A DNA stretch of 64,000 nt. It comes from Ottowia flava. Lineage in GTDB: Bacteria > Pseudomonadota > Gammaproteobacteria > Burkholderiales > Burkholderiaceae_C. Positions 63,455-64,000 of the stretch are shown in pieces. Below the pieces are notes generated by a model. The model saw only the letters and a program-made list of their open reading frames with translations. It ran no database searches and was not told the origin of the DNA. The stretch is from NCBI RefSeq assembly GCF_008017535.1, contig NZ_VRUA01000007.1:62001-126000 (forward strand), in the 5' to 3' direction. Both the position numbers and the translations under genes were made by a program. The number at the start of each line of letters is the position of its first letter. The stretch's first letter is position 1.

Positions 63455-64000
63455 ATGCCGACGAGCCTGTTTTCCGCCGCCCGCGTGGGCGCCATTGACG
63501 TCGCCAACCGCGTCGTCATGGCGCCGCTGACCCGCAATCGCGCGCCCAACGCGGTTCCCACTCCGCTGATGGCCACCTACTACGCGCAGCGCGCCGACCC
63601 CGAAACCGGCGCCGGCCTGATCGTCAGCGAAGCGACCGCCATCAGCCCGCAAGGCCAGGGCTACGCCGACGTGCCCGGGCTGTACGGCTCCGAGCAGATC
63701 GACGGCTGGAAGAAAGTCACCCGCGCCGTGCACGAGGCGGGCGGCAAGATCGTGTGCCAGCTGTGGCACGTGGGCCGCGTGTCGCACCACCTGCTGCAAC
63801 CCGATCATGGGGACCCGGTCGCCCCTTCCGCCATCCGCGCCAACACCAAGACCTACCTGATCGACGGCGAAGGCCAGGGCGGCTTCGCCATGACCAGTCA
63901 GCCGCGCGCGCTGCACCGCCACGAGATCCCTGGCATCGTGCACGACTACGCCGTGGCCGCGCGCAACGCCGTGCAGTCGGCCGGCTTCGACGGCGTGGAA
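63455..64000 (+). CDS. Old yellow enzyme family alkene reductase (partial, runs off right edge)
   Basis: First 182 residues. VANRVVMAPLTRNRAPNAVPT (FMN-binding strand), SEATAISPQGQGYADVPGLY and CQLWHVGRVSHHLLQ are typical of the NemA/XenB branch; about half of the enzyme is in the window. It reduces activated alkenes or nitro compounds with NAD(P)H. Divergent from the MFS gene. Confidence 0.93.
   Translation, partial: MPTSLFSAARVGAIDVANRVVMAPLTRNRAPNAVPTPLMATYYAQRADPETGAGLIVSEATAISPQGQGYADVPGLYGSEQIDGWKKVTRAVHEAGGKIVCQLWHVGRVSHHLLQPDHGDPVAPSAIRANTKTYLIDGEGQGGFAMTSQPRALHRHEIPGIVHDYAVAARNAVQSAGFDGVE

Overview
The window looks like chromosomal DNA from a high-GC betaproteobacterium, most likely a member of the Comamonadaceae (Burkholderiales). 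The grounds are family content: a Bug-type binding protein, a DUF1840 protein, liv transporters flanked by acyl-CoA ligases, a split MetH behind an S-adenosylhomocysteine (SAH) riboswitch, and an interspersed ~60-bp repeat of a kind I associate with this family. The mnmG-rsmG-parA-parB block with three parS-like sites suggests that the right half lies near the replication origin. No rRNA, tRNA, CRISPR array, transposase or prophage was seen.

Layout. (1) 1-8789: a minus-strand catabolic operon that runs off the left edge: Rieske oxygenase alpha and beta, reductase, CoA ligase, a thiolase-fold protein without the usual catalytic Cys and His, a DUF35-SDR fusion, a cyclase-family hydrolase and an SDR. 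A MarR regulator is divergent. It looks like oxygenation of an aromatic or similar acid followed by CoA-dependent chain cleavage. (2) 8883-10824: DUF1840 protein, a small unknown and a Bug binding protein. (3) 11006-19910: a complete branched-chain/aromatic-acid type ABC transporter (livG,H,M,K,F homologues) bracketed by two AMP-forming ligases. (4) 20133-26846: a secreted-glycan candidate locus: glycosidase-like exported protein, lone receiver domain, YaiO-type outer-membrane protein, membrane HEAT-repeat protein, processive GT2 synthase and a Crp/Fnr regulator. A second Liv-type binding protein follows; its upstream region shares an ungapped ~78-bp block with that of the ligase-liv operon. 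(5) 28449-31936: zinc uptake (Fur/Zur regulator, znuC, znuB, znuA). (6) 32000-39599: SAH riboswitch and metH, cobalamin adenosyltransferase, aroQ, aroE, an FAD oxidase and small proteins. (7) 39756-40958: an AT-richer orphan gene with a HEPN-like motif. (8) 40986-45530: DUF1801 protein, YhhQ transporter, and the alkylation-repair pair Ada-AlkA fusion and Ogt, then an EamA exporter. (9) 45821-49522: a very repetitive peptidoglycan-binding protein and a PmtA-like methyltransferase. (10) 49619-56086: parB, small membrane protein, MreB-like fragment, RBBP9-type hydrolase, parA, LysE exporter, rsmG, mnmG. (11) 56329-64000: glutamate dehydrogenase, a hydrolase remnant, CDF transporter, DUF1328 and YkgJ small proteins, GST, amino-acid binding protein, MFS transporter and a partial old yellow enzyme.

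Two dispersed repeat families run through the window. One (~60 bp, 17 copies recognised) is mostly intergenic, but copies lie in frame inside parB, an MFS gene and the 5' end of livG. The other (~115 bp, two copies) carries a hairpin. All calls come from reading the sequence; no database search was possible.
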